Shown here in pieces: positions 1 through 9,055 of a stretch of 64,000 bases of DNA. This DNA is from a virus, in IMG/VR virus record IMGVR_UViG_3300025154_000006, positions 19,469 to 83,468 of that record, one strand, 5' to 3'. The position numbers and the translations under genes were made by a program. The notes beneath the pieces were generated by a model. That model was not told the DNA's origin and ran no database searches. It saw only the letters and a program-made list of their open reading frames with translations. Position 1 is the first letter of the stretch. Each line of letters begins with the position of its first letter.

Positions 1-31
1 ACGAAAGAGACGAAACAAGGGCGGTGCGAAA

Positions 32-162
32 ATGACTATAAATCTAGATTTTGATTTGCTGGCAGACGCTTTTCAGAATGCCAACATTTTGTGATCAATG
101 AAGTAAGCTGTTATCAAGAGGGCTGGATGAACGGACAAAAGCGAATTGTGAAGTTGGCATAA
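32..162 (+). pseudogene. small gene with apparent frameshift
   Basis: An ATG at 32 opens a 20-codon frame ending at TGA 92-94. A second frame carries on from about position 90 to a TAA at 160-162, reading FVINEVSCYQEGWMNGQK and on. One extra T in the TTTT run at 87-90 would join the two into one protein of about 43 residues. It may be a real frameshift, a slippage site or an assembly error. No family is recognised. Confidence 0.3.
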
Positions 163-178
163 CTAAAGGAGAGATAAC

Positions 179-343
179 ATGGAAGAACAACCGATTTGCG
201 AATGGCACGCTATTGATGTTGTTGGTGGAGAAGCCTGGGTATGGGCATCTACTCGGGAAGATGCTATTCAACAGGCTAGCGCAGTTCCCGGAATTATAGA
301 AATTGAGTATTGCGAACGGGTATATAATGAAAAATCCGCTTAG
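179..343 (+). CDS. small hypothetical protein (54 aa)
   Basis: The ATG at 179 follows an AAAGGAGAGATAAC ribosome-binding site. The protein starts MEEQPICEWHAIDVVGGEAW and has tryptophans and mixed charge, without a membrane segment. It overlaps the next gene by 17 bp in another frame, as is usual in dense phage operons. No family is recognised. Confidence 0.55.
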   Translation: MEEQPICEWHAIDVVGGEAWVWASTREDAIQQASAVPGIIEIEYCERVYNEKSA

Positions 344-716
344 ACATTATCACACATGGTCAGAAATAGTGATCGGCCATGGACTTGCTGCAAAGTTACG
401 CATTTGCAAATGTGGCTATCAAGAAACATTTCTTTTTGACCGAACCAAACACGCCTTTGTATGGACGCCGGGCAATTTCTTAGAAGATTATACAAGTCAC
501 ATATTTGTTGTTGCTGGAACATACGAAACTTGGCTAAAATCTGTACAGTTTCTAAATGATACTTTCAAAGATACAGAAGTTCGACGAATAGAAGGAGAAT
601 ATGATCTCAACGAAATGTTGAAATTGATCGTTCCAAGGATATATCTTACAGAGGACTGGTTCGAGAGTGATTTAATTTCAAATCCGAAACTTAGGGTCAT
701 ACTTATGTATCGTTAG
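327..716 (+). CDS. hypothetical protein (129 aa)
   Basis: The ATG at 327 lies inside the end of the upstream gene. The N-terminal third holds a Cys-x-Cys pair (RICKCGYQE), possibly half a zinc site. The rest is mixed alpha/beta in character with no motif I can name. It is followed after 12 bp by the next gene, so it is probably cotranscribed with it. Confidence 0.6.
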   Translation: MKNPLRHYHTWSEIVIGHGLAAKLRICKCGYQETFLFDRTKHAFVWTPGNFLEDYTSHIFVVAGTYETWLKSVQFLNDTFKDTEVRRIEGEYDLNEMLKLIVPRIYLTEDWFESDLISNPKLRVILMYR

Positions 717-728
717 GAGAGAAAACAA

Positions 729-1013
729 ATGAGAGGCATGCATTATTGCAAGAAACACAAAAGTAATTATTTCGATGGCGACGGTTGTCTAGATTGTTAT
801 TTTGAAAGGCTAGATAAAAAGGCCGCCACTATGTCGTTGCCAGACCGACTAGAAGACGAAGAACTCTATATCGATGCCGGTGACGAGGCCGCAGTTAAAC
901 TTAGACAACACTATGACTTTGTAGACACTATTCTTGGTCGTGTTTCTGCTGGCGATACGTTTATTCCGTTGTGGGTTTTTCAAAAAGCACAAACATTACA
1001 GAAAACGAGGTAA
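729..1013 (+). CDS. small Cys/His N-terminal protein (94 aa)
   Basis: AGGAGAGAAAACA precedes the ATG. The first 25 residues carry C-x2-H and C-x2-C elements (HYCKKHKSN...GCLDC) consistent with a small zinc finger. The remainder is acidic and helical. Function unknown; it belongs to a set of many small zinc-site proteins in this genome. Confidence 0.6.
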   Translation: MRGMHYCKKHKSNYFDGDGCLDCYFERLDKKAATMSLPDRLEDEELYIDAGDEAAVKLRQHYDFVDTILGRVSAGDTFIPLWVFQKAQTLQKTR

Positions 1014-1017
1014 GATA

Positions 1018-1314
1018 ATGGCAGAACAAGTTTACGGTGCCGAATGGTGGGATAAAAAGAAAAGGCGGTGGGGCAAATCTCTGCGCCTGCAATTTTCTGA
1101 TGATCTTTTTCGTGGCGATGACGAGTATTGGACATGTTTATGCGGCGGAATTGGCGACAAGTGGGGTGTTCAAACATTAAGAAGTTTGGCGCTACTTGGT
1201 GCGGCTGTAGTACTTGCGCATGAAGGCGAGATAGATTCTGGGATATTGCCACATTGTGTTCCAGCGCATATTCGCAACAAAATCAAAGAATTGTTGCCAG
1301 ACGAGAAAGAATGA
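1018..1314 (+). CDS. hypothetical protein (98 aa)
   Basis: I chose the ATG at 1018, just after GAGGTAAGATA, over an upstream start that would overlap the previous gene by 80 bp. The protein opens with a Trp/Lys-rich patch (EWWDKKKRRWGKS), has a Cys-x-Cys, then a hydrophobic helix of about 15 residues (SLALLGAAVVLAH) and a charged tail. Possibly a membrane-associated or compact helical protein; no family is recognised. Confidence 0.55.
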   Translation: MAEQVYGAEWWDKKKRRWGKSLRLQFSDDLFRGDDEYWTCLCGGIGDKWGVQTLRSLALLGAAVVLAHEGEIDSGILPHCVPAHIRNKIKELLPDEKE

Positions 1315-1562
1315 TCTGCCCAATCTGCAAAGTTAACAACATCACCAAATCCATTAATCAATTTGGTGGCAGGATACCCATTTGTGGGTCCTGCCACCAG
1401 GAGGGATTAGAGTGGGCTACGGAAGATCCGTTTCTGATGAGAGAACTTGAACACGGATTTTCGCTTGACGAAGCGCTAAAGACTTATCACTGGTCTTTGC
1501 CACCAGACAACGATGATGAGTTTGTGAATTTCGTGTGGCAAATACACTTTGCGATTGATTAG
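1311..1562 (+). CDS. small zinc-ribbon-like protein (83 aa)
   Basis: The ATGA at 1311 overlaps the previous stop, indicating translational coupling. C-x2-C near the N-terminus (MICPICKVN) and a second C-x2-H about 25 residues on (ICGSCHQEG) suggest one zinc ribbon. The tail is acidic. It converges with the minus-strand exonuclease, sharing 4 bp. No terminator is visible between them. Confidence 0.6.
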   Translation: MICPICKVNNITKSINQFGGRIPICGSCHQEGLEWATEDPFLMRELEHGFSLDEALKTYHWSLPPDNDDEFVNFVWQIHFAID

Positions 1563-2458
1563 GTTGCTCGTATCGAGACTTTCTTGATATTGCTTTCTTT
1601 GGTGGTTCCTCTGCCGGTGGCGCCACAAGAGGAACACCGAAAACCGCTCCACAAGCCTTGAGGTGTTTGATATTGCACGGACCAAGAAAGATTATCGCTT
1701 TCGCATTTCGGACACATATCTTTATCATGCTCTGTGAAAATGTTGAGATTGGGATGACCTGGTATCCACGGAAGAAATCTTAGATAGACATCCTCAAGCA
1801 ATGGCGCAACGTCCCGTTTGCAGTATTTGAGCATTTTCTCCAACCCGTCTTTACTTCCCTCGGCACAGACGTCCCAATCTTCAATGGTCATCTTTGTTTT
1901 TCCACCAATCCCAAGAACGGTCTTTCCTAATTCGTCTAAGCTATTTGAGGTAAATGCAAACTTCTCTCTCGCAACCTTGAGGGTATCTACGATAGAATAA
2001 AATGATGGGGGCGGATAGTTATATTTGAGAAACTTTGTGTTTAGGCGCTTAAAATCAAACTCGCGACCATTTTGTGTAATAATTATATCGGCTTGATCCA
2101 TTAGTTTCCATATTCCGCTAAGTATACTTCCCTCTTCTCTTGCAATTGCTTCTTTCGGAGTAACAATTTCTCCCATTATTTCTGGTTCAAACAACCACTT
2201 TGCCGCCCAACAGAGAATTGACCAGTCTTTGACTATACGGTTTGGTTGAATATATTCTGTTTTTAGGCTCCAAATACCGCGTACTTCCATATACAGGGTT
2301 TCTATATCAAGCAATAGTATCTTGGCAGTTCTTGGGTGGCGGGATTCCAGGCTTTGATATTTATGACATTTTGGACACTGATATTGTTCTTTATTGGTTA
2401 AATCTCTGGGGTTTCTTCGTTTCCACAACGTTATATGTTCGCAGTATTTACACTTCAT
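1559..2458 (-). CDS. RNase H-fold 3'-5' exonuclease-like protein with terminal zinc ribbons
   Basis: 299 aa. The central part has the DEDD exonuclease layout: LLLDIET (motif I, Asp/Glu) near residue 50, TQNGREFDFKRLN (motif II) near 130, and YCKRDV (motif III, Y-x3-D) near 215. This resembles the RNase_H_2/YprB-like exonuclease group. Two C-x2-C pairs at the N-terminus and two near the C-terminus form probable zinc ribbons on both ends. It starts after GAGAGGAAAGC. A terminator just upstream separates it from the late operon, so it may have its own promoter. Likely role is nucleic-acid processing; the substrate is not known. Confidence 0.75.
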   Translation of the reverse strand: MKCKYCEHITLWKRRNPRDLTNKEQYQCPKCHKYQSLESRHPRTAKILLLDIETLYMEVRGIWSLKTEYIQPNRIVKDWSILCWAAKWLFEPEIMGEIVTPKEAIAREEGSILSGIWKLMDQADIIITQNGREFDFKRLNTKFLKYNYPPPSFYSIVDTLKVAREKFAFTSNSLDELGKTVLGIGGKTKMTIEDWDVCAEGSKDGLEKMLKYCKRDVAPLLEDVYLRFLPWIPGHPNLNIFTEHDKDMCPKCESDNLSWSVQYQTPQGLWSGFRCSSCGATGRGTTKESNIKKVSIRAT

Positions 2459-2483
2459 GCTTTCCTCTCTTGTCTACAAAGAA

Positions 2484-2512
2484 ACAGGGATGGTAAAAAC
2501 TACCATCCCTGT
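2484..2512 (-). terminator. intrinsic terminator after the lysis genes
   Basis: A 12-bp perfect stem (ACAGGGATGGTA with its complement) and a 5-nt loop is followed on the minus strand by TTTCTTTG. It lies 40 bp past the stop of the holin-like gene and just before the exonuclease ribosome-binding site, so it probably ends the late transcript. Confidence 0.75.
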
Positions 2513-2552
2513 CAACGATATTGATTTGTGCATGATACGGTTCAAGAAACGA

Positions 2553-2924
2553 TTAATCAATGCCGTTTTCGGTAAGCGAATAGCCAAGTAACGGACTATT
2601 GGTTTCAATTCCAGCATTGTGCATTGCGGGACCTACAAACAATTCGGCGGCCTGGCCCAGAATAATTGTGGCAATGCGCAAAAGCGTTGTCAGCGTTTCG
2701 TCCATTATAGGAAAACTTGTAGACGGTGACAGAAAGAAGAAGATTGAAAAACCGACCATGCCAAGCAGGTTGATGGTACTAGCCCACCGTAAAGAAGTGC
2801 CATCTTTAACCAATCCGGGAATACGTTTGAGAAGATCAACAATTAGCGGGACCAGTACAGGAATTGACGCATTTCCCAGAAACCAGAGAAGAATTGAAAG
2901 TAGAAAATTGAGATCGAGTTCCAT
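2553..2924 (-). CDS. holin-like membrane protein (123 aa)
   Basis: Hydrophobic segments at about residues 8-30 (FLLSILLWFLG...VPLIVDLL), 48-66 (INLLGMVGFSIFFFL) and 82-100 suggest two or three membrane passes. The start follows TAGGAGTAATCAA. Size, topology and place as last gene of the lysin/membrane cassette fit a holin, which forms the membrane lesion releasing lysin. No specific holin family is recognised; a neighbouring membrane protein could fill this role instead. Confidence 0.55.
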   Translation of the reverse strand: MELDLNFLLSILLWFLGNASIPVLVPLIVDLLKRIPGLVKDGTSLRWASTINLLGMVGFSIFFFLSPSTSFPIMDETLTTLLRIATIILGQAAELFVGPAMHNAGIETNSPLLGYSLTENGID

Positions 2925-2968
2925 TTGATTACTCCTATATTCTGATTATACTACACTTTAGGGCAGAT

Positions 2969-3412
2969 TTACTTTGGTATAAAATTTAGATACAGGGTAA
3001 TTGACAAACCTATACAGTTGAAAATAAAGCCAACAATAAACACAATGATACCAACTGTAGTCGCAACTACCCATTGCTGGCGCGTTTGATCAGAAGAGCC
3101 GCGAAGAACGCCTCCGCTGGTTGCGCTTAGGATTTTGCTTATTTCGTGTATGGCATTATCGTCTCTTTCAATTTTATTTTCAATTTCTTGAATTTTGTTT
3201 GAATACATGTTTTGAGAAACGGTTTCGGCCACCAAATTGTTATGGTGTTTGTCATATTCCGCTTGGGCATTTTGGGCCTTATCCAACGCCCGCTCTTGTG
3301 CGGTAAATCTCTCTGTGTATCGTTTTTCTCTTTCCGTTTCGAGTTCGCGGAAAATCTCAAACTCGCGGAAAGTAAGATATTCCGTTTTTATATCGTTTTC
3401 GTCTTTATTCAT
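2969..3412 (-). CDS. coiled-coil protein with C-terminal membrane segment
   Basis: 147 aa. The first 100 residues are strongly charged and helical (EIFRELETEREKRYTERF and on), a likely coiled coil. The C-terminal 30 residues hold one or two hydrophobic helices (VVATTVGIIVFIVGFIFNCI). GGAGG precedes the ATG. Position among lysis genes suggests a role in membrane disruption or its control, but this is inference. Confidence 0.5.
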   Translation of the reverse strand: MNKDENDIKTEYLTFREFEIFRELETEREKRYTERFTAQERALDKAQNAQAEYDKHHNNLVAETVSQNMYSNKIQEIENKIERDDNAIHEISKILSATSGGVLRGSSDQTRQQWVVATTVGIIVFIVGFIFNCIGLSITLYLNFIPK

Positions 3413-3426
3413 GGTTTCTGCCTCCG

Positions 3427-3441
3427 GTTCGCAGTACGAAC
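3427..3441. repeat. 15-bp palindrome copy 1
   Basis: GTTCGCAGTACGAAC, one mismatch to GTTCGCANTGCGAAC. It lies between two minus-strand genes, 2 bp from the upstream gene's stop codon. Confidence 0.8.
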
Positions 3442-3442
3442 A

Positions 3443-3859
3443 TTATGGTCCTTTGACAAGAACCAGGTTCTTGCTTACCGCAATCCAGAATCCAACCAGG
3501 GCAAGGATTACCGTAGTTATTAATGACGGAAGAATTTTGTCAACGATATACTTTATAACCCCGGTAAACGGGTCCGACCTAATGTCCAGATCTTTCTTTG
3601 TGAGCATTTCTTCGCGAAGAGCATTAATGTTTGATACTGTTTGCCGTTGTTTCCATACAAGTCCGTTTTCCACATCTCCATTACCAATGACTATTTTTTT
3701 CAACATAAGAACTGCATTCTCCAGGTCATCAGACCTATTCTTTTCAATGTCACAAAACGGGAAGGACTGAATCCTCGAGAATGCTACTGAAATAGCGTCT
3801 TCGATCACTTTTGTTAGGCGGGTTTCTTCGTTGATTTGCTTTTGTGTTAATGCTGCCAT
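3443..3859 (-). CDS. membrane-anchored coiled-coil protein (138 aa)
   Basis: The N-terminal two-thirds is charged and helical; residues about 105-130 are a hydrophobic helix (LPSLITTVILALVGFWIAV) ending in a short tail. The layout parallels the next downstream gene (coiled coil then membrane segment), so both may act with the lysin and holin-like protein. The start follows GGAGTAAAAA. No named family. Confidence 0.5.
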   Translation of the reverse strand: MAALTQKQINEETRLTKVIEDAISVAFSRIQSFPFCDIEKNRSDDLENAVLMLKKIVIGNGDVENGLVWKQRQTVSNINALREEMLTKKDLDIRSDPFTGVIKYIVDKILPSLITTVILALVGFWIAVSKNLVLVKGP

Positions 3860-3862
3860 TTT

Positions 3863-4567
3863 TTACTCCGAGTAGGGAATTATTGCAGAAGTTCTTATTG
3901 TATTTATTTTACAGTGAAATCCATCAATTATCGCCGTTTTGCCACTATTGGAAAATAACGGAGTTCCGAAATTGTAGTCCCATGGACTGGTCGAGCCGTC
4001 TGGGTGAACATCCCAAGCGGTGTGCCATAACCACCGAGGTAACGCAACTGCGAGAGTTTTTGCTTGCGATATAGTTAACGTAGTAAGATAATCATAATCC
4101 AGACACCAAATTTTCAAGCTTTCTTTGCCGTTAACGTATACCGTTTTTGGATCTGCTATTCTGAAAATGTTTTCGCCAGGACAAGTAACGCCCTCCGAAC
4201 GCATCGGCTCGGCGGTTATGTTTGTCCCAAGGATGAACGATCGCTTCGTAAAGCTTCCAAACTTGTTGGTAAATGCCCCGTTGTCACGCATCTTTGACCG
4301 CCAATACGTCAGACTTTCCCCGCTTGCTACAAACGATGGGTGACGCCGCGCCCACGACCAATACCATAACCATTCAACGGGTTCAACCAGTGAGTACGCC
4401 TCGCCGTTACCGAGCTTTACGACCTCGGGAACATCATCGTTCGGATCGCGTGATTTATATCCATATTCAATACGTTCTCGATCATGCAAACCGATGTAAT
4501 AGATCTCGGGCGCAGACGGAATTTGATCGGTAGACACAGAAAGATACAGGTTTATATTGGTAATCAT
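3863..4567 (-). CDS. hypothetical protein next to lysin (234 aa)
   Basis: It starts in the ATGA of the lysin stop, so translation is coupled. It is rich in Trp, Tyr and Gly, with no signal peptide or membrane helix, and looks like a beta-rich globular or virion-surface protein. Position between lysin and membrane genes could suit a lysis accessory or a tail decoration protein. No family is recognised. Confidence 0.5.
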   Translation of the reverse strand: MITNINLYLSVSTDQIPSAPEIYYIGLHDRERIEYGYKSRDPNDDVPEVVKLGNGEAYSLVEPVEWLWYWSWARRHPSFVASGESLTYWRSKMRDNGAFTNKFGSFTKRSFILGTNITAEPMRSEGVTCPGENIFRIADPKTVYVNGKESLKIWCLDYDYLTTLTISQAKTLAVALPRWLWHTAWDVHPDGSTSPWDYNFGTPLFSNSGKTAIIDGFHCKINTIRTSAIIPYSE

Positions 4568-5661
4568 AGCGGAATCAGGTCAAGCGGCTTGGTCGCGTAA
4601 TTATCTGCGCCAATTGTAATGTGCAAAATTGGCAGAGATTGTTCCTCGGCGTTAATGTCCCATTCTTTACGTACATAAGATGTTCCGAGAGAACACCAGC
4701 ACACGGGACCCGGCAGCGCTAAATCTTTTCCGGCACGACGTGCTTTCGTAAATCTAATTGACGTTGAAGACTTTTCAACGCCGTAAATAATATCACCGTA
4801 TCGCAGAAAAGAAGGACCGATAACATTGGTGGTAGAAGTTAAATCACTTGTGTTACGAACATTCAGAACCGAACTTGCAACAGTGGCAATTGTAATCATA
4901 GTTTCTCCTTCGGGCGGGGGCGGAATAACGGGCGGGGGAAATTGAACACCAAAGATAGATTCAAATTCGCTTACGCGAATTAGATTTGTGTCGATTGCTT
5001 TTTTACCGCTTGTAACACCATATTGTGCCGGGTCTGCACTCCAACTGTTTTGCCAAATTGTCCACGTTTTTCCGCGACTTGTCCACGCAGACGGCACAAC
5101 GGGTTCATATGAACCCGGCCTAGATAGCCACAACGGGAATTGTGAAAAGAATTCTGTATTAAAGCCATTGTCGTTAATATAGTGGTAGTTACTGTATAAC
5201 AGAAATTTCTGATTAGGTACTAATTTCCAATATTCACGAATGACCGCTTCGTGGTCACTTCCTTGTGGGTTGGAATACCCTGGCGTTTCTTCTGCGTCTA
5301 GCGCAATGGTAACGCCAGGATAATGTTTCATTACCTCCCAGTATTTTGCCGTTTGCGATATTGCGGAAATATTTTTGATTGGATACGGCCACATATACGG
5401 AATTGCCGCAATTTTCGACGTCCTGGCGCGCGCAAATTCCTCTGCGGCAAAAGCCTGAATCAGGGATCCGTTTACAATCTTTAGAATGGCAAATCTGGAA
5501 CCGTTGGTGTATGCCAAATCGTAATTAATCGGTGTATAGTTACCGCCATATTCTTTCCAGTCGTAGTGAGCATGATCTGTACCAAACAAGGTTTCGTTGG
5601 CAGCATTTAATCGCAAAACATCCTGAACAGCAAATTTTACAATATCAAATATTTTCTTCAT
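4564..5661 (-). CDS. GH25-like endolysin with C-terminal binding domain
   Basis: 365 aa from the ATG at 5661, which follows TAGGAGAAAA. Residues about 25-240 resemble the glycoside hydrolase family 25 muramidase barrel: GTDHAHYDWKEY at the first strand, FAILKIVNGS, the acidic pair in IALDAEET (candidate catalytic Asp/Glu), YSNYHYIND, and WTIWQNSW followed by a late DTN. A Pro-rich linker (FPPPVIPPPPEGE) then leads to an SH3-like segment with VLNVRNTS, typical of cell-wall binding. Expected role: cleaving peptidoglycan at lysis. Clustered with membrane proteins. Confidence 0.8.
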   Translation of the reverse strand: MKKIFDIVKFAVQDVLRLNAANETLFGTDHAHYDWKEYGGNYTPINYDLAYTNGSRFAILKIVNGSLIQAFAAEEFARARTSKIAAIPYMWPYPIKNISAISQTAKYWEVMKHYPGVTIALDAEETPGYSNPQGSDHEAVIREYWKLVPNQKFLLYSNYHYINDNGFNTEFFSQFPLWLSRPGSYEPVVPSAWTSRGKTWTIWQNSWSADPAQYGVTSGKKAIDTNLIRVSEFESIFGVQFPPPVIPPPPEGETMITIATVASSVLNVRNTSDLTSTTNVIGPSFLRYGDIIYGVEKSSTSIRFTKARRAGKDLALPGPVCWCSLGTSYVRKEWDINAEEQSLPILHITIGADNYATKPLDLIPL

Positions 5662-5668
5662 TTTTCTC

Positions 5669-6766
5669 CTAGAACGGATAGCATCCGTAACCGTACACGC
5701 GGCTGGTTGCCGCCAGCGTCCAGACAGACACGTCTGCTTTTCGGAAGATCGCGTCGGTTGTTGTTTGTGTGCCTGTTCCGACTGGCAACGCGCTCGCGCC
5801 AGTATCGCGACAGTTAGCGGGGAATGGGATGTTGGCAAATAGACTAGCGACTGGCAACGGTATCAAGAAACTGTTGTGTGCCGTTCCGCCGAAACTTGCG
5901 CTCACGTCTACCGACCAGTGGCAGATTTCGTTTGCTGTCCACCACCTGGCAAAATTGATCGTGGACGATGCAATAGTCATGCTTCCGCCGCCCGCGGGAG
6001 TCGGCGTGTAATTGAAATAGGTCGGGAAACCCTCGGGGTTTTCAATGTACGATATAGCCGTGTCGGTCAACGCGCCTGCGGCCATTGCGTAATCGTTGTT
6101 GGTGATAAGTGTGATGGTAGTGTTCGGAGCGCTGTAGGATGATGCGCCGATGACGCCATACTCAAAACCGCCGCCCTGTTTGTATCTGATTTTTGTCCCC
6201 TTACGATAGGTGGCGGTCACGTCGCCCGAAGCCGTGAACGTGTGATCGCCTGTGCGCGTCCAGGTTGTGGATATTTCAAACCAACCATCGCTTATGCTAA
6301 TTTGTTTCCATACTGCATTTCCGCTGGATTTATCCAGCATGATGAATGCTTTGTCGTTTGTCTTATTTAGCCAAATATCTCCAACTAAGTACCCGCCAGT
6401 TTCGTCATCATTCACTGTCGGGTTGGTCGTTTTACCCCCCGTAATATTTGGAAAATACCCATGCAATGAGTTCGCAAGCCCGATAAGCGTGGCGTAGTAA
6501 TCACCGAGTCCAGGATAGTATAAAGCAAACCGCTCAGTGGTAATTTCTGACAAGTTGTTAGAGAACTCCATTAATTCTTCCAGACTGCTGCCTCCGGTTG
6601 TTTCAACCGTAACCTCTCCTGTGCCATCGTCGGCGCCGGTGCTGGAAATAAAAATACCGCCGCCAGCTATAATTTTCGTAACAAGCGCGTCTCCAGAATC
6701 GGAAATATTAATATTATCTTTAACAACAGTGCCGTTTTTGATTTGGTTTTTTCCACGAATAGCCAT
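5669..6766 (-). CDS. tail fibre or receptor-binding protein
   Basis: 365 aa. The N-terminus (MAIRGKNQIKNGTVVKDNI) and the following GIFISSTGADDGTGEVTV stretch are typical of phage fibre attachment regions. The rest is Gly/Thr/Ser-rich and beta-like. It lies between tail-tip genes and the lysin. The C-terminal part is likely the receptor-contacting portion; its receptor cannot be inferred. Confidence 0.6.
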   Translation of the reverse strand: MAIRGKNQIKNGTVVKDNINISDSGDALVTKIIAGGGIFISSTGADDGTGEVTVETTGGSSLEELMEFSNNLSEITTERFALYYPGLGDYYATLIGLANSLHGYFPNITGGKTTNPTVNDDETGGYLVGDIWLNKTNDKAFIMLDKSSGNAVWKQISISDGWFEISTTWTRTGDHTFTASGDVTATYRKGTKIRYKQGGGFEYGVIGASSYSAPNTTITLITNNDYAMAAGALTDTAISYIENPEGFPTYFNYTPTPAGGGSMTIASSTINFARWWTANEICHWSVDVSASFGGTAHNSFLIPLPVASLFANIPFPANCRDTGASALPVGTGTQTTTDAIFRKADVSVWTLAATSRVYGYGCYPF

Positions 6767-6777
6767 AATAATTTCTC

Positions 6778-8079
6778 CTAAAGGTTGTATTTTATTCCAA
6801 GATAATCATAAGTATCCTGTAAATCAACACCGCTCTTAATGGCGCCGTAAACTATTATTTCCGCAATATCGCCAAACAGATATTTTCCAGACGATGCGCC
6901 ATCAACTTCTGGACATCCAATTGTATGAACAGAATCTCCGGCAGAAAAACCGGCGGCATTTACTCCCTTTGATATTTGATCTAAGAAAAACTCATATCCG
7001 GCGCCAGACGATCTTAGCTCAAATAAATGAAGTCCACTAAGCGGCATGTCTGCTGGATAACTCTCAACCCTAGATGTTCTAAAACAACCAAGATAACCGG
7101 AGTTAGACGGAGAATAACGCCACCAACTGTCTATATCGGTAGAATGATTATAAAGATTATAATATGTATCGTCAACACTGGCAACTATAAATAGGTGTGC
7201 TGATGTAGAAAGTAATGATCCAATACCGATAATAGACATTTTGTCTTCACCATCAAAACGAACAACAGGATTCCCGTTAATAATATTCGTTTTCAGAACC
7301 GGACGATAAATTCCAGAGGCAGTAACCTCCAGGGAATTTGGTCCAGAATCAATCCAGGAAGATATGGGGTTTCCGTCGACAAGACCGCTTATTGCATTGG
7401 CATCCAGGTGCAAAACTAAATCTGCTTGTGGAATAAGCGGCTGTATGATTGGCAATGTATTTTTTAAATACAGAACGGTTATTTCGTCTCCAGACATAGG
7501 CGCAAACGCCGTTATAAAACTTGTTTTTGTCGCACTTAAAATATAATCACTTGGCGTAAGAGCAAGGCCGTTATAAAAGACGATAATTTTATATGCCGCA
7601 CTACCAATTTCAAATTCTGTATTTGATCCATCCACCTGGCTTGAAAGATCAACGTAAAATATCGATTTTCCATAAACGCCATATTCTTCAAAGTTAAGAT
7701 GATAATATTCCGGCGACCCGCCGTCCCCAAACAATGTGCCTCCTTGAATGCCGCTTAAATCATTGTGCTTTGTAGTATTTGTTCCCTGTTCAAGAGGAGG
7801 GGGGGCTTGAGACGCTTGTGCAGAAGAAGATGGCGAAGCAACGACAGTACTTATACTTAATTGACTTGTATTTGTATAAACTACCGGGAACCCGCTTTGG
7901 TAATTTACGTAAACAGCATCGCCAATTGACGGGCGTCCGCCAATGTATTTCAGGCCGTGTAGTTTTTCTCCACGGAAACTAAGTCTAACAGAAACATAGT
8001 TTCCAAGAACGTCTATTACAGACGCAGGAATTGTCTTTTGTTTTGTTATTGCGGTTATTGGCGCAAGAAGGCTACTCAT
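6778..8079 (-). CDS. tail-tip protein with lectin-like C-terminal domain
   Basis: 433 aa. The N-terminal 60 residues look like an OB/beta adaptor (VIDVLGNYVSVRLSFRGEK), followed by a Ser/Ala/Pro linker near residue 85. Residues about 220-433 resemble a LamG/concanavalin-like jelly roll (LVLHLDANAISG, VVRFDGEDKM, LFGDIAEIIVYG), a carbohydrate-binding fold common on phage baseplates and fibres. It overlaps the upstream tail gene by 8 bp. Likely function is host-surface recognition. Confidence 0.6.
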   Translation of the reverse strand: MSSLLAPITAITKQKTIPASVIDVLGNYVSVRLSFRGEKLHGLKYIGGRPSIGDAVYVNYQSGFPVVYTNTSQLSISTVVASPSSSAQASQAPPPLEQGTNTTKHNDLSGIQGGTLFGDGGSPEYYHLNFEEYGVYGKSIFYVDLSSQVDGSNTEFEIGSAAYKIIVFYNGLALTPSDYILSATKTSFITAFAPMSGDEITVLYLKNTLPIIQPLIPQADLVLHLDANAISGLVDGNPISSWIDSGPNSLEVTASGIYRPVLKTNIINGNPVVRFDGEDKMSIIGIGSLLSTSAHLFIVASVDDTYYNLYNHSTDIDSWWRYSPSNSGYLGCFRTSRVESYPADMPLSGLHLFELRSSGAGYEFFLDQISKGVNAAGFSAGDSVHTIGCPEVDGASSGKYLFGDIAEIIVYGAIKSGVDLQDTYDYLGIKYNL

Positions 8080-9055
8080 TGTTTCTTCCAGTTACAGACA
8101 TTCTATAAAGACCGTTTTCTAATTTGACCTGAACATCTTCAACTATTATACTTTCGATAATGTGCCTTTGTGTTCCGGTAGAAAAAAGATTGACGTTATA
8201 AATATCTCTTGTTTCAAGTCTTGGATCAAAACGCGCGTTCACCGTAAACATTTTTCTTCGCTGACGCGCCCTTTTCTGGTAAATTGCAGCGGCCTCTAGG
8301 GCGCCAGAATCTAATTCGCTAAGTCTATACATTCTGGTAACAATGCCGACGCTTTTTGCCGTTTCCTCGTCAATTGAAATTCCAACATCTGCCGAATAAA
8401 CAATTCCATCAGAACTTAGTTGAGAATTGTCTCCGGTACTTTCGGCAATAGATTTTACATAAACAGCGTCAACCGCATCGCGAGTAGCAGAATAGGTAAA
8501 CTCTAATTCTCTATTGCTAGAGTGCGTTATTTCTATAGGGCGTTGTTGAATTATCGACTGAATTGCGCTTTCTGTATTAGATTCGTAGTCTACAAAGATA
8601 GCTTCTCGTCTATCCTTTAGTTCTGTTCTCTTAATGTTTTCTACAACAAGCGTGTCTCCTCCGCTTCGGCCAAGAGATATGGTGACTGGACTTGGGTAAT
8701 TTATATCGGCAAAAACATACGAATAAACCCACATCCCGTTACAATATACTGAGATATAATAATCGTAAAGAAAAACCCGAATTTTATAAACAATAGTCGA
8801 GTCGTTTCCAATTAGGTATTTTTGATTATTAACAAAAGTAGAGCCAAGTTTTGTTCTTGTATAAATATATTGTTTTCCGCTTTGGTCGCCAACACCAACG
8901 TCTTTTGATATATAAATATAAATTTCCTCAAGAACATCGTTTGATTCCGAAAACGAACTTCGCGCGGTTATATTTGTTGATATAACCAATGCGGTAGCCG
9001 CCGATGGCGTAAGGTCAAAATAAATATCGAAACCTCCATTTGTTACATTTGTCAT
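8072..9055 (-). CDS. tail-tip structural protein (327 aa)
   Basis: A beta-rich N-terminus is followed by a C-terminal segment with RARQRRKMFTVNARFDPRLETRDIY, reminiscent of the later domains of baseplate hub proteins that enclose the tail lumen. It shares a TAATG junction with the large upstream gene. The family is not identified with confidence; call is mainly by position. Confidence 0.5.
   Translation of the reverse strand: MTNVTNGGFDIYFDLTPSAATALVISTNITARSSFSESNDVLEEIYIYISKDVGVGDQSGKQYIYTRTKLGSTFVNNQKYLIGNDSTIVYKIRVFLYDYYISVYCNGMWVYSYVFADINYPSPVTISLGRSGGDTLVVENIKRTELKDRREAIFVDYESNTESAIQSIIQQRPIEITHSSNRELEFTYSATRDAVDAVYVKSIAESTGDNSQLSSDGIVYSADVGISIDEETAKSVGIVTRMYRLSELDSGALEAAAIYQKRARQRRKMFTVNARFDPRLETRDIYNVNLFSTGTQRHIIESIIVEDVQVKLENGLYRMSVTGRNNE

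Noticed and set aside
4974-4989. ATTCGCTTACGCGAAT as a further palindrome copy
   Set aside because: The centre is longer and the arms differ; it does not fit the 15-bp spacing.
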